A stretch of DNA of 64,000 bases from Providencia manganoxydans (GTDB taxonomy: Bacteria > Pseudomonadota > Gammaproteobacteria > Enterobacterales > Enterobacteriaceae). The translations under genes and the position numbers were made by a program. The number at the start of each line of letters is the position of its first letter. Positions within the stretch are counted from its first letter, which is position 1. The stretch lies in assembly GCF_016618195.1 (NCBI RefSeq), contig NZ_CP067099.1, positions 4,216,001 through 4,280,000 on the forward strand, given 5' to 3'. Shown here in pieces: positions 28,600-39,542 of this stretch. The notes under the pieces are model-generated. The model was not told the origin of the DNA and did not search any database. It was given only the letters and a program-made list of their open reading frames with translations.

Positions 28600-29676
28600 G
28601 TGAAAATATTAGTTACTGGTGGTGCAGGCTTTATTGGTTCTGCGGTTGTTCGTCATATTATTAATAATACCAATGACGCTATTATTAATGTCGACAAACT
28701 AACTTATGCAGGAAATTTAGAGTCGCTTAATTCTGTTTGTGAAAATAATCGCTATACATTTATTCAAGCAGATATTTGTGATGCAAAATTAATTACAGAT
28801 ATATTTAAGCAACATCAACCTGATGCCATAATGCACTTAGCAGCCGAATCACATGTTGACCGTTCTATTGATGGCCCAAGTGAGTTTATCCAAACCAATA
28901 TTATTGGTACTTACACATTATTAGAAGCCGCGCGCCAATATTGGAATCAACTCCCAACAGATAAAAAAGCCGCCTTCCGCTTTCACCATATATCCACTGA
29001 TGAAGTCTATGGCGACCTTGAATCAACAACAGATCTTTTCACTGAAACAACACCATATGCGCCAAGTAGCCCTTACTCTGCGTCAAAAGCGTCTAGTGAT
29101 CATTTAGTCAGAGCGTGGCAACGTACCTATGGTTTACCAACCATCGTAACAAACTGCTCTAATAACTATGGTCCATTCCACTACCCTGAAAAACTGATCC
29201 CTTTAATCATCTTAAATGCATTAGAAGGAAAAGCTCTGCCTGTTTACGGTAACGGACAACAGATCAGAGATTGGTTATATGTAGAAGACCATGCACGAGC
29301 GCTCTATAAAGTCGTTACTGAAGGTAAGATTGGTGAAACTTACAATATTGGCGGTCACAATGAAAAAGCCAACATTGATGTGGTAAAAACAATTTGCAGC
29401 ATTCTTGAAGAACTCGTACCAAACAAACCGAATAATATTGAGAATTATAGCGATCTGATTACTTATGTGACTGATAGGCCAGGTCACGACTTACGTTATG
29501 CCATTGATGCTACAAAAATTAAAAATGAACTGAACTGGGTACCGGGCGAAACATTTGAAACGGGTCTACGTAAAACGGTTGAATGGTATTTAAGTAATTC
29601 AGAGTGGGTAGAACATATTAAGAGTGGTAGCTATCAACAATGGTTACAACAACACTACGGAAATAGTGAAAAATGA
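28600..29676 (+). CDS. rfbB: dTDP-glucose 4,6-dehydratase RfbB
   Basis: Second step of dTDP-L-rhamnose synthesis: dTDP-glucose to dTDP-4-keto-6-deoxyglucose with bound NAD. The 358-residue short-chain dehydrogenase/reductase has the nucleotide loop [14 protein letters not shown], the substrate loop [10 protein letters not shown], the catalytic [15 protein letters not shown] (Tyr-x3-Lys) and the Asp-Glu pair in [11 protein letters not shown]. The start is GTG at 28600 with AAGG about 7 bases upstream. It is the first gene after the JUMPStart leader and overlaps rfbD by 4 bases. Confidence 0.97.
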   Translation: MKILVTGGAGFIGSAVVRHIINNTNDAIINVDKLTYAGNLESLNSVCENNRYTFIQADICDAKLITDIFKQHQPDAIMHLAAESHVDRSIDGPSEFIQTNIIGTYTLLEAARQYWNQLPTDKKAAFRFHHISTDEVYGDLESTTDLFTETTPYAPSSPYSASKASSDHLVRAWQRTYGLPTIVTNCSNNYGPFHYPEKLIPLIILNALEGKALPVYGNGQQIRDWLYVEDHARALYKVVTEGKIGETYNIGGHNEKANIDVVKTICSILEELVPNKPNNIENYSDLITYVTDRPGHDLRYAIDATKIKNELNWVPGETFETGLRKTVEWYLSNSEWVEHIKSGSYQQWLQQHYGNSEK

Positions 29677-30566
29677 AAATCCTTCTTTTAGGAAAAAATG
29701 GGCAAGTTGGATGGGAACTCCAACGGGCATTATCTCCACTAGGAGAACTGTTCGCATTAGATCGGCATTCAGATATTTATTGTGGTGATCTAACTAAACC
29801 AATAGAATTAGCTAAAACTATTCTTAAAATAAAACCAAACGTTATTGTAAATGCCGCTGCATATACAGCCGTTGATAAAGCTGAAAGTGAGCCCGAGTTA
29901 GCTAAGTTAGTTAATAGTGAATCAGTTAAAGTAATTGCTGAATCTGCACAAAAAATCAATGCATTGCTGATTCACTATTCAACAGACTATGTATTCTCAG
30001 GAGAAGGTAATCATTACTGGGGTGAAAGTGATCAGACATCTTCACTAAATGTTTATGGTCAAACTAAACTTGAAGGTGAATTGTATATTCAAAAGTATTG
30101 TACTAACTATTTAATCTTACGTACTAGTTGGGTTTATTCTACGTTTGGTAACAATTTCGCTAAAACTATTCTTAACTTAGCAAAAAATCGAGAAAAATTA
30201 TCAGTTATTAACGACCAGTATGGGGCTCCAACTAGTGCTGAACTTATCGCCGATTGTACCGCTATAGCATTAACACAAGTTTTACAAAACAAAAATAACT
30301 CAGGGATTTACCATTTGGTATCATCTGGTGAAATCAACTGGTATGAATATGCAAAACTAGTGATAGAAGAAGCTAAAAAAAATAATATTAAATTAACTTG
30401 TAATGAGCTTAGTCCAATACCTGCAACTAGCTATCCTCTCCCTGCCAAACGTCCATATAATTCAAGAATGAATAATACAAAATTTAAAGAAACCTTTAAT
30501 GTAAATTTGCCTGAGTGGCAAGAAGGTATTATTCGCTTGATGAAAGAACTTTCAAATTATCAATAA
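29673..30566 (+). CDS. rfbD: dTDP-4-dehydrorhamnose reductase RfbD
   Basis: Last step of dTDP-L-rhamnose synthesis, reducing the 4-keto sugar with NAD(P)H. The 297 residues carry the N-terminal loop [23 protein letters not shown] text ([19 protein letters not shown]), the [10 protein letters not shown] motif and the catalytic YGQTKLEGE. It is translationally coupled to rfbB (ATGA overlap) and followed by rfbA 12 bases later. From about here codon and base use become markedly AT-rich compared with rfbB. Confidence 0.97.
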   Translation: MKILLLGKNGQVGWELQRALSPLGELFALDRHSDIYCGDLTKPIELAKTILKIKPNVIVNAAAYTAVDKAESEPELAKLVNSESVKVIAESAQKINALLIHYSTDYVFSGEGNHYWGESDQTSSLNVYGQTKLEGELYIQKYCTNYLILRTSWVYSTFGNNFAKTILNLAKNREKLSVINDQYGAPTSAELIADCTAIALTQVLQNKNNSGIYHLVSSGEINWYEYAKLVIEEAKKNNIKLTCNELSPIPATSYPLPAKRPYNSRMNNTKFKETFNVNLPEWQEGIIRLMKELSNYQ

Positions 30567-30578
30567 TAAAATTTCATT

Positions 30579-31460
30579 ATGAATAAAAAATATAAAGGCA
30601 TTATCTTAGCCGGAGGATCTGGAACTCGTTTATATCCTGTAACAATGGCTGTTAGTAAGCAATTGTTACCTGTTTACGATAAACCTATGATCTATTATCC
30701 ATTAAGTACTTTAATGTTGGCGGGAATCCGAGATATCTTAATTATCAGTACTCCCCAAGATACCCCTAGATTCCAGCAATTATTAGGTGATGGAAACCAA
30801 TGGGGGTTAAACCTAGAATATAAAATTCAAGAGAGTCCTGATGGTCTGGCACAAGCATTCATTATTGGCGAAGAGTTTATAGGAAGTGACCATTGTGCCC
30901 TAGTACTTGGTGATAATATCTTCTATGGTCATGATTTACAAAGACAACTCGAGAAAGCAACTGAAAAAGAGTCAGGAGCAACAGTTTTTGCCTATCATGT
31001 TAATGATCCTGAAAGATATGGTGTAGTTGAATTTGATCAGTCCGGTATTGCAATCTCTTTAGAAGAGAAGCCTAAAAAACCGAAAAGTAACTATGCTGTT
31101 ACAGGTCTATATTTCTATGATAATAGTGTTATCCAACTTGCAAAAGAGCTTAAGCCTTCAGAGCGAGGAGAGCTAGAGATTACGGATATAAATAAACTTT
31201 ACTTAGAGAAAGGTAACTTATCTGTTGCAATGATGGGTCGAGGCTACGCATGGCTGGATACAGGAACTCATCAAAGCCTAATTGATGCAGGAAATTTCAT
31301 TCAAACCTTAGAAGAACGACAAGGTCTAAAAGTTGCTTGTCCAGAAGAAATTGCATATAGGAAAGGTTTCATTAGTGCCGACGATGTGAAAAAATTAGCT
31401 AAGCCTTTAGCAAAAAATGATTATGGAAAATATCTACTTAGAATGGTTAAAAATAAATGA
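30579..31460 (+). CDS. rfbA: Glucose-1-phosphate thymidylyltransferase RfbA
   Basis: First step of the rhamnose pathway: glucose 1-phosphate plus dTTP gives dTDP-glucose. The 293-residue nucleotidyltransferase opens with [16 protein letters not shown], followed by [21 protein letters not shown]. The metal-binding region [11 protein letters not shown] and the substrate loop [20 protein letters not shown] are intact. It overlaps rfbC by 4 bases. Confidence 0.98.
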   Translation: MNKKYKGIILAGGSGTRLYPVTMAVSKQLLPVYDKPMIYYPLSTLMLAGIRDILIISTPQDTPRFQQLLGDGNQWGLNLEYKIQESPDGLAQAFIIGEEFIGSDHCALVLGDNIFYGHDLQRQLEKATEKESGATVFAYHVNDPERYGVVEFDQSGIAISLEEKPKKPKSNYAVTGLYFYDNSVIQLAKELKPSERGELEITDINKLYLEKGNLSVAMMGRGYAWLDTGTHQSLIDAGNFIQTLEERQGLKVACPEEIAYRKGFISADDVKKLAKPLAKNDYGKYLLRMVKNK

Positions 31461-32011
31461 ATATTATCGATACAAATATACCTGACGTCAAAATTATAGA
31501 ACCTAAAGTATTCGGTGATGAAAGAGGTTTCTTTATGGAAACCTGGAACCAGAAAAAGTTTGAGAAGCTAGTTACAAGGCAGCCTACTATATTTGTTCAA
31601 GATAATCATTCCAAATCAAAAAAAGGTATTTTACGAGGACTTCACTACCAAACAGAAAACACCCAAGGAAAACTAGTTCGAGTAATTTCTGGAGAAGTCT
31701 TCGATGTTGCTGTTGATATTAGAAAACACTCTCCCTATTTTGGGCAATGGATAGGAGTTTATCTTTCCGCAGAAAATAAACGTCAACTCTGGATTCCTGA
31801 AGGATTTGCCCACGGTTTTTATGTAACCAGCAATGATGCAGAATTTGCCTATAAATGTACTGATTATTATAATCCAAAATCTGAGCTATCAATTGCATGG
31901 AATGATCCTGACTTATTAATTAATTGGCCAATAGCTATAAATACCCCTATTCTATTATCTTTAAAAGATAAAAGTGCAATGTCTTTCCAGAAAATAAAAG
32001 ATATAATTTAA
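31457..32011 (+). CDS. rfbC: dTDP-4-dehydrorhamnose 3,5-epimerase RfbC
   Basis: Third step of the pathway, epimerising C3 and C5 of the keto sugar. The 184-residue cupin shows [17 protein letters not shown], the catalytic His in [24 protein letters not shown] and [12 protein letters not shown]. This completes a B-D-A-C rhamnose set. A 627-base gap with no gene follows, so the next genes may have their own promoter. Confidence 0.97.
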   Translation: MNIIDTNIPDVKIIEPKVFGDERGFFMETWNQKKFEKLVTRQPTIFVQDNHSKSKKGILRGLHYQTENTQGKLVRVISGEVFDVAVDIRKHSPYFGQWIGVYLSAENKRQLWIPEGFAHGFYVTSNDAEFAYKCTDYYNPKSELSIAWNDPDLLINWPIAINTPILLSLKDKSAMSFQKIKDII

Positions 32012-32638
<627 letters not shown>

Positions 32639-34189
32639 ATGTTAAAAAAAAATAAAGATCCAAAAATGAAAGTTATTTCTAATACCATTATAGTTTACGC
32701 AAAAATGGCCTTATTAATAGGAATATCTTTATATACAGTTCGTGAATTATTAAACAATTTAGGAGTAGATAGCTATGGAATATTTACCTTAAGCGCTGGG
32801 TTAATTACCGTTTTTACTTTTTTGAATTCGGCAATGTCAATATCCACACAACGTTATTTATCATTTTATCAAGGCACTAGCAAACTTGATATGCAAAATA
32901 ATGTTTTCGTCGCAAGTTTAATACTACATTTTTTTATAGCTATAATAACAACATTTATTTTATTTTCTATTATCCCTATACTATTTAGTGTTAATGGGGT
33001 TTTAGATATAGAAGCTCAGTTCCTTAATGATGCTAAAAATCTATATATGTGCATGATAGTCACATTATTTTTTACTATTGTATCAGTTCCATTTGTAGCT
33101 ACTTTATTTTCAAGGGAAAATATCTTATTAGACTCCATCATACTGATACTACAAGCTTTATTAAAGCTAATAGCAGCTAAAATAATATGTTTTTATCCAG
33201 CATCTGAAAGACTAACTATTTATGGATTACTTTTGATTGTAATTAGCGGACTAACATTTTTTTTCTATGCTTTCTATTGTTGTATACATTATTCTGAATG
33301 TAGAATAAAAAAACAAACTAAATCTAAAAGTTTATTCAAAGAGATGTCTTCTTTTGCTGGTTGGAATCTATATACTAATTTATGTTATGTTCTTAATACT
33401 CAAGGATTAAATATTGTATTGAATATTTTTTTAGGCACCAAGATAAATGCGGCATATGGAATAGCTTCACAAGTTAATGGTCAAGTGAGAGAATTATCAC
33501 TATCATTATTACGTGCATTAAATCCACAAATAATGAAAAGTGAAGGAATGGAGAAAAGGGAAAGAACAGTTAAATTATCAATGCTTGCAAGTAAGGTAGG
33601 TTTCTTTCTTGTATCAATTGTAGCTATCCCCGCAATGTATGTTATGCCTAAAATACTAGAACTTTGGCTTAATATCGTCCCTGAATTTACTGCTAACATT
33701 TGTATATTTCTTTTGTTTTCTAGTATTATAAATCAACTCACTATAGGGATAACCTCAGCAATACAGGCAATAGGAAATATAAAACGATTTCAATTAATTA
33801 TAGGTACGACAGCCCTTATTACTTTACCTATTAGTTATTTTCTACTTAAGCTTGGTAACTCAATTTATAGTGTCTTGATTTTAATAATCTTAATTGAAAT
33901 TCTTACTGGTTATATAAAATTATATTTCTTTGCTCATCTATGTAATATGAAAATCAAAACATATTTTGTAGACTGTATTTTTAGAACCACAGTGTCTTTA
34001 TTAGTATCTATGACTTTAGGATATTTTTTCATTACGCTAGTAGGCTTTAATTTTTTTTGGCTTATCCCATTTATTATAATGTTTGTTATTTACCCTCCGA
34101 TTTTTTATTTCATTGGGTTTAATAATCATGAAAAAATTAGTTTCAAAAATATCGTTAGCAACATTAAACCAAAACTTAAAGGTTTATAA
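32639..34189 (+). CDS. wzx: Wzx-type O-unit flippase
   Basis: Predicted flippase moving undecaprenyl-linked oligosaccharide across the inner membrane. The 516-residue product is hydrophobic throughout, with 12-14 likely helices. The N-terminus VYAKMALLIGISLYTVRELLNNLGVDSYGIF is the opening of the polysaccharide-synthase (MOP) superfamily, recognisable in the segments YTVRELLNNLGVDSYGI and FAGWNLYTNLCYVLNTQG. No strong ribosome site precedes either the first ATG (32639) or the one at codon 10. It is AT-rich and abuts the next gene with 2 bases between. Confidence 0.88.
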   Translation: MLKKNKDPKMKVISNTIIVYAKMALLIGISLYTVRELLNNLGVDSYGIFTLSAGLITVFTFLNSAMSISTQRYLSFYQGTSKLDMQNNVFVASLILHFFIAIITTFILFSIIPILFSVNGVLDIEAQFLNDAKNLYMCMIVTLFFTIVSVPFVATLFSRENILLDSIILILQALLKLIAAKIICFYPASERLTIYGLLLIVISGLTFFFYAFYCCIHYSECRIKKQTKSKSLFKEMSSFAGWNLYTNLCYVLNTQGLNIVLNIFLGTKINAAYGIASQVNGQVRELSLSLLRALNPQIMKSEGMEKRERTVKLSMLASKVGFFLVSIVAIPAMYVMPKILELWLNIVPEFTANICIFLLFSSIINQLTIGITSAIQAIGNIKRFQLIIGTTALITLPISYFLLKLGNSIYSVLILIILIEILTGYIKLYFFAHLCNMKIKTYFVDCIFRTTVSLLVSMTLGYFFITLVGFNFFWLIPFIIMFVIYPPIFYFIGFNNHEKISFKNIVSNIKPKLKGL

Positions 34190-34191
34190 TT

Positions 34192-35184
34192 ATGTCTTTA
34201 AAAAATGACTATCCTATAGTATCAATAATTATACCTATTTATAATGTTGAAAAATATCTTTCTCTATGCATTGAATCCATTATTGAACAAACATATTCAA
34301 ATCTTGAAATTATTTTAATAAATGATGGCTCTCCAGATAATTCTAGTAATATAATCAATAATTATGCATCTAAAGATAAAAGAATTAAATCTATACATAT
34401 AAATAATAAAGGTGTCAGTGCAGCAAGGAATTTAGGTTTAGATATCGCAACAGGAGAGTATATTGTATTTGTAGATGCAGATGATTATTTGAGTATTGAT
34501 TTTGTTTCTTATATGTTAGATATCTTTAATAAAACTCAATGTGACTTTGCAATGTCTAAAAACTGCTTTAAAGTACCTGGTGATAAAATTCAAATTAAAA
34601 ATGATAATGTAATAAAAATATCATCACATGAAGCATCCACATTATTAATGTATCCCGATGTTGTTGATATCGGTTGCTGGAACAAAATGTTTAGCACTCG
34701 ATTTTTATTGAAAAATAAAATCAAATTTCCTGAAAACTTTTATATGGGTGAAGGCCTAAACTTTATTATCTTAGCTGCCCAGCAATCAAAATGTGTTGGT
34801 GTTGGCAATAAAAAAGTATACTACTATCGAAAAGATAATATGACTAGTGCTACAACTGTCTTAAATGTTAAAAAGTATATTAATGCGCTATATGCAATTG
34901 ATAATATAGAAAAAAACTCCACCATCGTCTCAAGTGAATTTAAAAAAGCGCTAATGCTACATAAATATTTAACCATATTTGCCACAATTAGAGCAATATT
35001 AATAAAAAACAAAAAAAATGAATTTAGCATTGAATATAATGAATACATGTTTTTCTTAAGAAAAAACATGTTTAGAATATTAGCTGAACGAATAAGTTTA
35101 AGAAAAAAAACTATAGTCTTTCTTTATTGCTTAAATCCAGTATTGGCATCAAAAATAACTAAACTTTTAAATAAGTTAAAGTAA
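34192..35184 (+). CDS. Family 2 glycosyltransferase
   Basis: Predicted inverting glycosyltransferase acting on the cytoplasmic face during O-unit assembly, 330 residues. The GT-A fold opens with VSIIIPIYNVEKYLSLCIES, then EIILINDGSPDNS. The metal-binding DxD-type motif is in VFVDADDYLS. The C-terminal third is lysine- and hydrophobic-rich, probably for membrane contact. It lies 2 bases after the flippase gene, so it is co-translated. Donor and acceptor sugars cannot be read from sequence. Confidence 0.9.
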   Translation: MSLKNDYPIVSIIIPIYNVEKYLSLCIESIIEQTYSNLEIILINDGSPDNSSNIINNYASKDKRIKSIHINNKGVSAARNLGLDIATGEYIVFVDADDYLSIDFVSYMLDIFNKTQCDFAMSKNCFKVPGDKIQIKNDNVIKISSHEASTLLMYPDVVDIGCWNKMFSTRFLLKNKIKFPENFYMGEGLNFIILAAQQSKCVGVGNKKVYYYRKDNMTSATTVLNVKKYINALYAIDNIEKNSTIVSSEFKKALMLHKYLTIFATIRAILIKNKKNEFSIEYNEYMFFLRKNMFRILAERISLRKKTIVFLYCLNPVLASKITKLLNKLK

Positions 35185-35250
35185 TAGCCTGACCCATTAT
35201 CATATAATAGTATTTGTTCATTATTCTAATCAGAGATAATAATTTTTAAT

Positions 35251-36381
35251 ATGAAAAGTAATATAAAAAAAAGTGTTGGTGTACTAACTATGCATAGAGT
35301 AATAAACTATGGTTCATTTTTACAAGCATACGCTACACAAAAAATAGTCACAGACTTAGGCTTTAAGTGTGAGATTATAGACTATGTTTTTCCAAATGAA
35401 TGGCATTACACACACGGATTAAATAAAAACAAAAATCTCAAAAAATTTATTTCTGATAACATATATAAATTAGGATTAATAAAAAGTCATAGAAAAAGAA
35501 AGCATATAAATAACGCAATAAAAAAATATCTTCACCTTTCACCTATCTATAGAAATCCTACACAAATTACGAATACACCACCGAACTATGATATCTACAT
35601 TACAGGCAGTGATCAAACTTGGAATACTAAGCACACAAGGGGTGATACTACTTTCTTATTATCATTTGCACCTAATAACTCAAAAAAAATCTCATTTTCC
35701 GCAAGTATAGCAGGGGATAGTCTAGATGATGTGTATAGAGATAATTTCCAAAAATACCTAAGAAAATATGATGCTATTTCAATTCGAGATTCTAATGGTA
35801 ATAAAGTTATAGAAGAAATGATTAATAGGCCGGCAGAAATAACCCTTGACCCAACACTAATTTTAGATCATAACAGTTGGGCTACCTTTGCAAGTTATGG
35901 AACACCAAGATTTCAAGAATCAAATTATATAGTTTTTTATTTGATTACGCATTCATTTGACCCCACTCCATATATATATGAATTGTTAAAAAAACTGCAA
36001 GAAAAAGTAGGTTTGAAAGTCTATTCCTTTACAAAAATTCCTGAACAGTTTAATATTGATTATATAAATTGTTCAGATATATGCATAGAGCACTTTATAC
36101 AACTATTCAAAAATGCCTCATTTGTTGTTACATCATCATTTCACGGAACTGCTTTTTCTGCTAATTTTGGAATTCCTATGTATTCTGTAGTTGATGATAT
36201 AAATAATAGAGATGATAGACAAGCATCTTTATTATCCAAACTCGGAATAAGCAATTGTCTTGTTCCTGTAGGGACAATATTTGAAAATATTGATCCAACA
36301 TACAATTTTGAAGAAGAGCAAGCTAAACTCAGTTTTATGCGTGAAGAATCAATAAGGTATCTAATTAAAAACTTAGTTTAG
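35251..36381 (+). CDS. Polysaccharide pyruvyltransferase family protein
   Basis: Predicted enzyme adding a pyruvate ketal from phosphoenolpyruvate to a sugar of the repeat unit, 376 residues. The N-terminus GVLTMHRVINYGSFLQAYA and the segment YDIYITGSDQTWN are typical of the family, as is the C-terminal FVVTSSFHGTAFSANFGIP, matching the conserved S/T-x-FHG block. There is no signal peptide or membrane helix. Flanked by a GT2 gene and the polymerase gene. Pyruvylation would make the glycan acidic; the acceptor sugar is unknown. Confidence 0.85.
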   Translation: MKSNIKKSVGVLTMHRVINYGSFLQAYATQKIVTDLGFKCEIIDYVFPNEWHYTHGLNKNKNLKKFISDNIYKLGLIKSHRKRKHINNAIKKYLHLSPIYRNPTQITNTPPNYDIYITGSDQTWNTKHTRGDTTFLLSFAPNNSKKISFSASIAGDSLDDVYRDNFQKYLRKYDAISIRDSNGNKVIEEMINRPAEITLDPTLILDHNSWATFASYGTPRFQESNYIVFYLITHSFDPTPYIYELLKKLQEKVGLKVYSFTKIPEQFNIDYINCSDICIEHFIQLFKNASFVVTSSFHGTAFSANFGIPMYSVVDDINNRDDRQASLLSKLGISNCLVPVGTIFENIDPTYNFEEEQAKLSFMREESIRYLIKNLV

Positions 36382-36476
36382 ATACTATTGGTGTATAAAT
36401 ACCGCTAATAAAAATATACCGATAGTGAATGTAACCATATACTTTATATTTTATATCATACTTAATACATACTCCA

Positions 36477-37547
36477 ATGATTACTCTCTATTCGATTTTT
36501 ATCTTTGTTGCAATTGGTTATTTACTACAGTTATTTAACATTATAGGTAACAACATTAATGATAAATTACTTTTACTAGTTGTAGCTTATCTCTTAATAT
36601 TACTAGCCGGATTGAATACTACTAGTAATGATTATAGAGAATATATAGATATGTTTATGCGAGCATCAATGCTCCCATTAGACCAATATAATCAAATACA
36701 TGGGGAATTCTTTTTTCTAGCTATAACTGGATTTATTTATAATATGTTTGGCTCACATGAATATGTTTTTGTGTTCATTGCAACCATCAGTATATTCATA
36801 ACATTTTATATAATATTTAAAGATAGCCAGCTAGCTTTTTTATCTATATTGATTTATCTTTCTCATGCTTTTTTAAATAAAGAAATGATCCAAATAAGGG
36901 CTGGAATAACAAGTGCTATAGTATTATTTGCTATTTCCATGCAGGCAAAAGGTCAAAAGTGGAACTCCCTATTATTAATCCTCTTATCTGGGCTATTTCA
37001 TAGTTCAGGATTTATTGCTATTATACCACATTTAATTTGTAGATTTGTAAAGGACTCTAATCAAGTAAAACTATCTTATTGCTTAATAACTTTAGCGTGT
37101 GTTTTTTATATCCTAGATGGTTTCAAATTATCAATACCGGTGCTTCAATCTCTAGGTTTACTATCTGATAGTGTACAGAACTATTTAGTATGGGATGAAT
37201 ACAACTACGACTTAGGCATTCTTAACCCAAATACAGTAAAACAGTTGATAGTGCTAATCTTAGCAATGTATTATTTCAACGAAAATAAATTCTATGCAAC
37301 TTATTACTGCTACTTTTATATTGGTATTTCTTGGCTTATAGCATTTTCGTCTACTGCTATTATTGCAGCTCGTGTTTCATCTATATTAAGTGTTTCTGAA
37401 TTAATTCTTATTCCCGCTATCGTACTGAATGCAAAAAAGAATCGAATTATTTTAGGGTGCTTCTTTTTGTTTCTTTATTCTGCAATGTTTATCATAAATA
37501 TTGAATATAAGGAAATTATAAAAAATCTCGAATTAGGAGTATTTTGA
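36477..37547 (+). CDS. wzy: Wzy-like (EpsG-family) polysaccharide polymerase
   Basis: Predicted inner-membrane polymerase joining O-units in the periplasm. The 356 residues are almost entirely hydrophobic, with about ten helices. Two features recall the EpsG family: YREYIDMFMRAS after the second helix and the pair EMIQIRAGI ... LLSGLFHSSGFIAII. It is the only gene in the cluster fitting Wzy, which supports the symbol by elimination. The stop codon is directly followed by the TTG start of the next gene. Confidence 0.78.
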   Translation: MITLYSIFIFVAIGYLLQLFNIIGNNINDKLLLLVVAYLLILLAGLNTTSNDYREYIDMFMRASMLPLDQYNQIHGEFFFLAITGFIYNMFGSHEYVFVFIATISIFITFYIIFKDSQLAFLSILIYLSHAFLNKEMIQIRAGITSAIVLFAISMQAKGQKWNSLLLILLSGLFHSSGFIAIIPHLICRFVKDSNQVKLSYCLITLACVFYILDGFKLSIPVLQSLGLLSDSVQNYLVWDEYNYDLGILNPNTVKQLIVLILAMYYFNENKFYATYYCYFYIGISWLIAFSSTAIIAARVSSILSVSELILIPAIVLNAKKNRIILGCFFLFLYSAMFIINIEYKEIIKNLELGVF

Positions 37548-38411
37548 TTGAACCATATTAAATATAGCCTTATTTTAGCAACCTTAAATCCGAAGTTAAA
37601 CCTATTATTACGTCTTTTAGATAGCTTATCGAATCAATCCATAAAGAACTTTGAACTAATCGTAGTTGACCAATCAACACAACCAGTCAACAAAGATCTT
37701 ATTAACAATAAGTATAGTGATTTTTTTAATATTTATTTTACTACGAGCAAAAAAGGCCTTTCTAGAGCTAGAAATTTAGGGGCTAGGTTTGCTAAAGGAG
37801 AGTTTTTGCTATTTCCTGATGATGATTGTTGGTATGACTGTGATTTTTTCTATCTGTTAACGAAATATGTTAATAATGAAAATAACAAAATCTTAACATT
37901 TAGAGCGGCAAATGATCAAAACATAAATATTGCAAAATTTGACTCTCAGCCCGGTCTCTGTGATAAGTTTAATATATGGAGACGTGTTTCATCAATCAGC
38001 TTGTGCGTTAAAAAAGATATATTTGAGGACTTATCAGGTTTTGATGAAAACCTAGGTCTTGGCTCTGGGACCTTGACAGGTGCATGTGAAGATATTGAGC
38101 TTCCTCTAAGAGCGATGTCATTAAATTTATCTGTTAAATATAACCCAGTAATTGTTGCCAGACATGATATTCCAATGCAGAGAGATTATAATTTAGTTAT
38201 CCATAGAGCTAAAACTCATATGTTTAGTGTTGGATACTTATATAAGAAATACAACTACCCTTTGAGTTTTATTTTATTTTCTATTTCAAAAAATATAGCA
38301 GGAATACTTTTATACACATTTAGATTCAATAAAAAAATGGCTAAATACCATTATTATACCGCTCTTGGAAAAATCAACGGTTACTTAAGCAATGATAATA
38401 TCAAAAACTGA
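37548..38411 (+). CDS. Family 2 glycosyltransferase (TTG start)
   Basis: Predicted GT-A glycosyltransferase, 287 residues. N-terminal YSLILATLNPKLNLLLRLL and ELIVVDQST are followed by the metal-binding FPDDDCWYD, and GACEDIELPLRAMS holds the likely catalytic Glu-Asp pair. The start codon is TTG at 37548, supported by GGAG at 37536-37539 with 8 bases between; no ATG lies near. It starts right after the polymerase stop and its 3' end overlaps the next gene by 20 bases, so translation is probably coupled through all three. Confidence 0.87.
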   Translation: MNHIKYSLILATLNPKLNLLLRLLDSLSNQSIKNFELIVVDQSTQPVNKDLINNKYSDFFNIYFTTSKKGLSRARNLGARFAKGEFLLFPDDDCWYDCDFFYLLTKYVNNENNKILTFRAANDQNINIAKFDSQPGLCDKFNIWRRVSSISLCVKKDIFEDLSGFDENLGLGSGTLTGACEDIELPLRAMSLNLSVKYNPVIVARHDIPMQRDYNLVIHRAKTHMFSVGYLYKKYNYPLSFILFSISKNIAGILLYTFRFNKKMAKYHYYTALGKINGYLSNDNIKN

Positions 38412-39483
38412 TGAAACTAATATAAATATAGCCTTTGTTGTCACCTCACTCTCGAATAAAGGACCTATTATTGTTATAAAAGATATTATTGAAAATTTAC
38501 CAGTTAATTGGGAAATTACAATTTATTACTTTGATGATATAATAGAAGTGGATTTTCCCAACCATGTAACTCTAACAAAAATCACAAATTTCAGAACAAA
38601 AATAGATTTATCTATACATGATATAGTGCACTCGCACCTACTCAGAGCTGATATTTTTTGTTTTATGAACCGTAAAAGTATAAATACCCATGTTGTTACA
38701 TTACACTCCGATATATTAAAAGACCTTCGAATGTCACATGGTACCTTTGTTGGAAGTTTATCAGGATTATTTTGGAAGTATATTTTAAGCTATGCCGACC
38801 ATGTCGTTTTTTTAACCAAATTACAACTTGAACAACACACTAACCTCAAGCACCACTCTGTCATTTATAATGGTAGACCTACAGCTCCAGCTGATATTAG
38901 AAGTAATGACTATCTATTAAATATAAAATCACTAAACAAAGATTGCATAATATTAGGGGCTTGTGCAAATGTTGTAAAACGTAAAGGTTTTGATCAAATC
39001 ATAGATTTAATGACAAGAGCTGATGCTCAGCAATACCTTTTCGTACTTGTTGGTGACGGCCCTGAGTTAGAAAATTTAAAACAATACTCACACGATAAAA
39101 GGGTTAGTTCACGATGTTTTTTTATAGAAAAAACACAAAATGTTCAACAATATTTAGTCTTGTTCGACATTTTTGTCATGACATCTCATTCTGAAGGAAT
39201 GCCACTAGCATTATTAGAAGCAGCTTCTTGCAACTTACCTATTGTTTGTTCATCTCTTCCCGTAATAAATGAAATATTTACTTCAAATGAAATTTCTTTT
39301 TATAATTATGGCGACATTGATTCATTATCAAAATCAATTATATTTGCTATAAATAATTCTGCTATGCTAGCTAAAAATGCCAATTATAAATTTAGACATA
39401 ATTATACCGATTTAATTATGTCTAAAAAATATAAGGAACTATATTTGGCCTTAAAAAACGCCTCTTACATTAATAAAAATTAA
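38392..39483 (+). CDS. Family 4 glycosyltransferase
   Basis: Predicted retaining glycosyltransferase with a GT-B fold, 363 residues. The N-terminal Rossmann half begins IAFVVTSLSNKGPIIVI. The C-terminal half shows NVVKRKGFDQIIDLM, FVLVGDGPELENLKQY and the donor-binding EGMPLALLEAASCNLPIVCS, containing the E-x7-E motif. It overlaps the preceding glycosyltransferase gene by 20 bases. Linkage and sugars are unknown. Confidence 0.88.
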   Translation: MIISKTDETNINIAFVVTSLSNKGPIIVIKDIIENLPVNWEITIYYFDDIIEVDFPNHVTLTKITNFRTKIDLSIHDIVHSHLLRADIFCFMNRKSINTHVVTLHSDILKDLRMSHGTFVGSLSGLFWKYILSYADHVVFLTKLQLEQHTNLKHHSVIYNGRPTAPADIRSNDYLLNIKSLNKDCIILGACANVVKRKGFDQIIDLMTRADAQQYLFVLVGDGPELENLKQYSHDKRVSSRCFFIEKTQNVQQYLVLFDIFVMTSHSEGMPLALLEAASCNLPIVCSSLPVINEIFTSNEISFYNYGDIDSLSKSIIFAINNSAMLAKNANYKFRHNYTDLIMSKKYKELYLALKNASYINKN

Positions 39484-39542
39484 CAATGTGACTTAAAGTA
39501 TCACGACTATAACATTTAACCATAACATTACAAATGTACAAT

